Below, piece by piece: positions 11,659 to 12,035 of a stretch of 12,035 nucleotides of DNA. This stretch comes from Pleurotus ostreatus/Saccharomyces cerevisiae fusant (Eukaryota > Opisthokonta), in NCBI GenBank assembly GCA_024196135.1, contig JAMQCK010001101.1, positions 1 through 12,035 of the forward strand, read 5' to 3'. Below the pieces are notes generated by a model. That model saw only the letters and a program-made list of their open reading frames with translations, was not told the DNA's origin and did no database searches. Positions within the stretch are counted from its first letter, which is position 1. Each line of letters starts with the position of its first letter. A program made the translations under genes and the position numbers.

Positions 11659-12035
11659 TGTAGGAGGGAGGTACGTTTTTCGAGACTCTTCAGGCGCTTC
11701 TCGTTCAGGACTTGGTATCTTTCGGGGTCGGGGACCCATATGTATCCACGTCACGTGTACCTACTTCACGCGTGCGCCGCGCGCGCCCTACGAAGGCCCG
11801 CGGAGCGCCCGCTTAGACATCATCACTACTACTTCTGAATTCTCATCTCGTTGTTCGCTACGCGACAGTCCGAGCTGAGGCACGCGCTTGCGCGGGTTCA
11901 CGAGGGATAGGTCAGGCCTACCTCGTACTTGTACGCGGGCTCGGTGGGATCCACCAGCCGCTAGCATAATCGCCAACGCGACCACTCTGCTCCGACTACG
12001 CGCTCGCGTGACCACTTCGCGGCACAGCCTCCGCA
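11659..12035 (+). repeat. 3' long terminal repeat
   Basis: This is the second copy of the 377-base LTR, read as identical to 1-377, from TGTAGGAGG to CCTCCGCA, which ends the window. It should provide the RNA 3' end. Only the 5' arm of the junction hairpin is present here, because the partner arm lies in the leader. Identity to the 5' LTR implies recent insertion or recent gene conversion. Confidence 0.97.

Larger units (their letters stand above)
1..12035 (+). mobile_element. Complete Ty3/gypsy chromovirus LTR retrotransposon with an extra 3' gene
   Basis: The sequence runs from the first base of one LTR to the last base of the other, so the whole window is one element. It has identical-looking terminal repeats, a candidate primer-binding site, a polypurine tract, an open Gag-Pol frame in the order protease, RT, RNase H, integrase (Ty3/gypsy order), and a C-terminal chromodomain, which defines chromoviruses. 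All catalytic motifs are present and neither long frame is broken, so the copy may be autonomous. At 12 kb it is long for a fungal gypsy element; the excess comes from a very large Gag region and a 900-codon gene after pol. The flanking target-site duplication lies outside the window. A basidiomycete host is inferred from GC-rich codon use and remembered similarity of the RNase H and integrase motifs to Agaricomycete elements. Confidence 0.97.

Overview
The window is one complete LTR retrotransposon, cut exactly at its ends. It begins with TG and ends with CA of two 377-base long terminal repeats (1-377 and 11659-12035) that look identical by eye, so the copy is probably young. It is a Ty3/gypsy element (Metaviridae) of the chromovirus type: protease, reverse transcriptase, RNase H and integrase occur in gypsy order, and a chromodomain closes the polyprotein. 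The host is most likely a basidiomycete fungus, probably an Agaricomycete. That rests on GC-rich intron-free coding sequence, the chromovirus architecture, and RNase H and integrase motifs that I recall from gypsy elements of mushroom-forming fungi. No host gene is present and the species cannot be told.

Layout: 5' LTR (1-377); a short leader with a candidate primer-binding site and a strong predicted hairpin across the LTR/leader junction (378-517); one uninterrupted gag-pol frame of 2713 codons (518-8659); a 255-base spacer (8660-8914); a second sense-strand gene of 900 codons (8915-11617); a polypurine tract (about 11645-11655); and the 3' LTR. Gag and Pol share one frame with no frameshift or stop between them. 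The Gag part is very long, with a disordered proline-rich start, an uncharacterised helical region, a Gly/Pro-rich tract, a capsid-like domain and one CCHC zinc knuckle.

The most interesting part is the second gene. It sits where env sits in retroviruses and errantiviruses but has no signal peptide or membrane segment, and I recognise no enzyme in it. I recall vaguely similar unnamed proteins in Agaricomycete genomes but cannot confirm this. Just upstream are a consensus TATA box (TATATAAA, 8634-8641) inside the last pol codons, an ATGA stop/start overlap at 8656-8659, a possible 46-base intron (8867-8912), and a pyrimidine-CAG acceptor-like site two bases before the ATG. These suggest three ways to express the gene: an internal promoter, a spliced subgenomic RNA, or termination-reinitiation. 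All three are hypotheses.

Expected life cycle, from family knowledge: transcription from the 5' LTR, translation of Gag-Pol, processing by the DSGA protease, particle assembly by Gag, reverse transcription from the primer-binding site and polypurine tract, and integration by the DD35E integrase, with the chromodomain probably steering insertion to methylated-histone chromatin. The role of the second protein is unknown.
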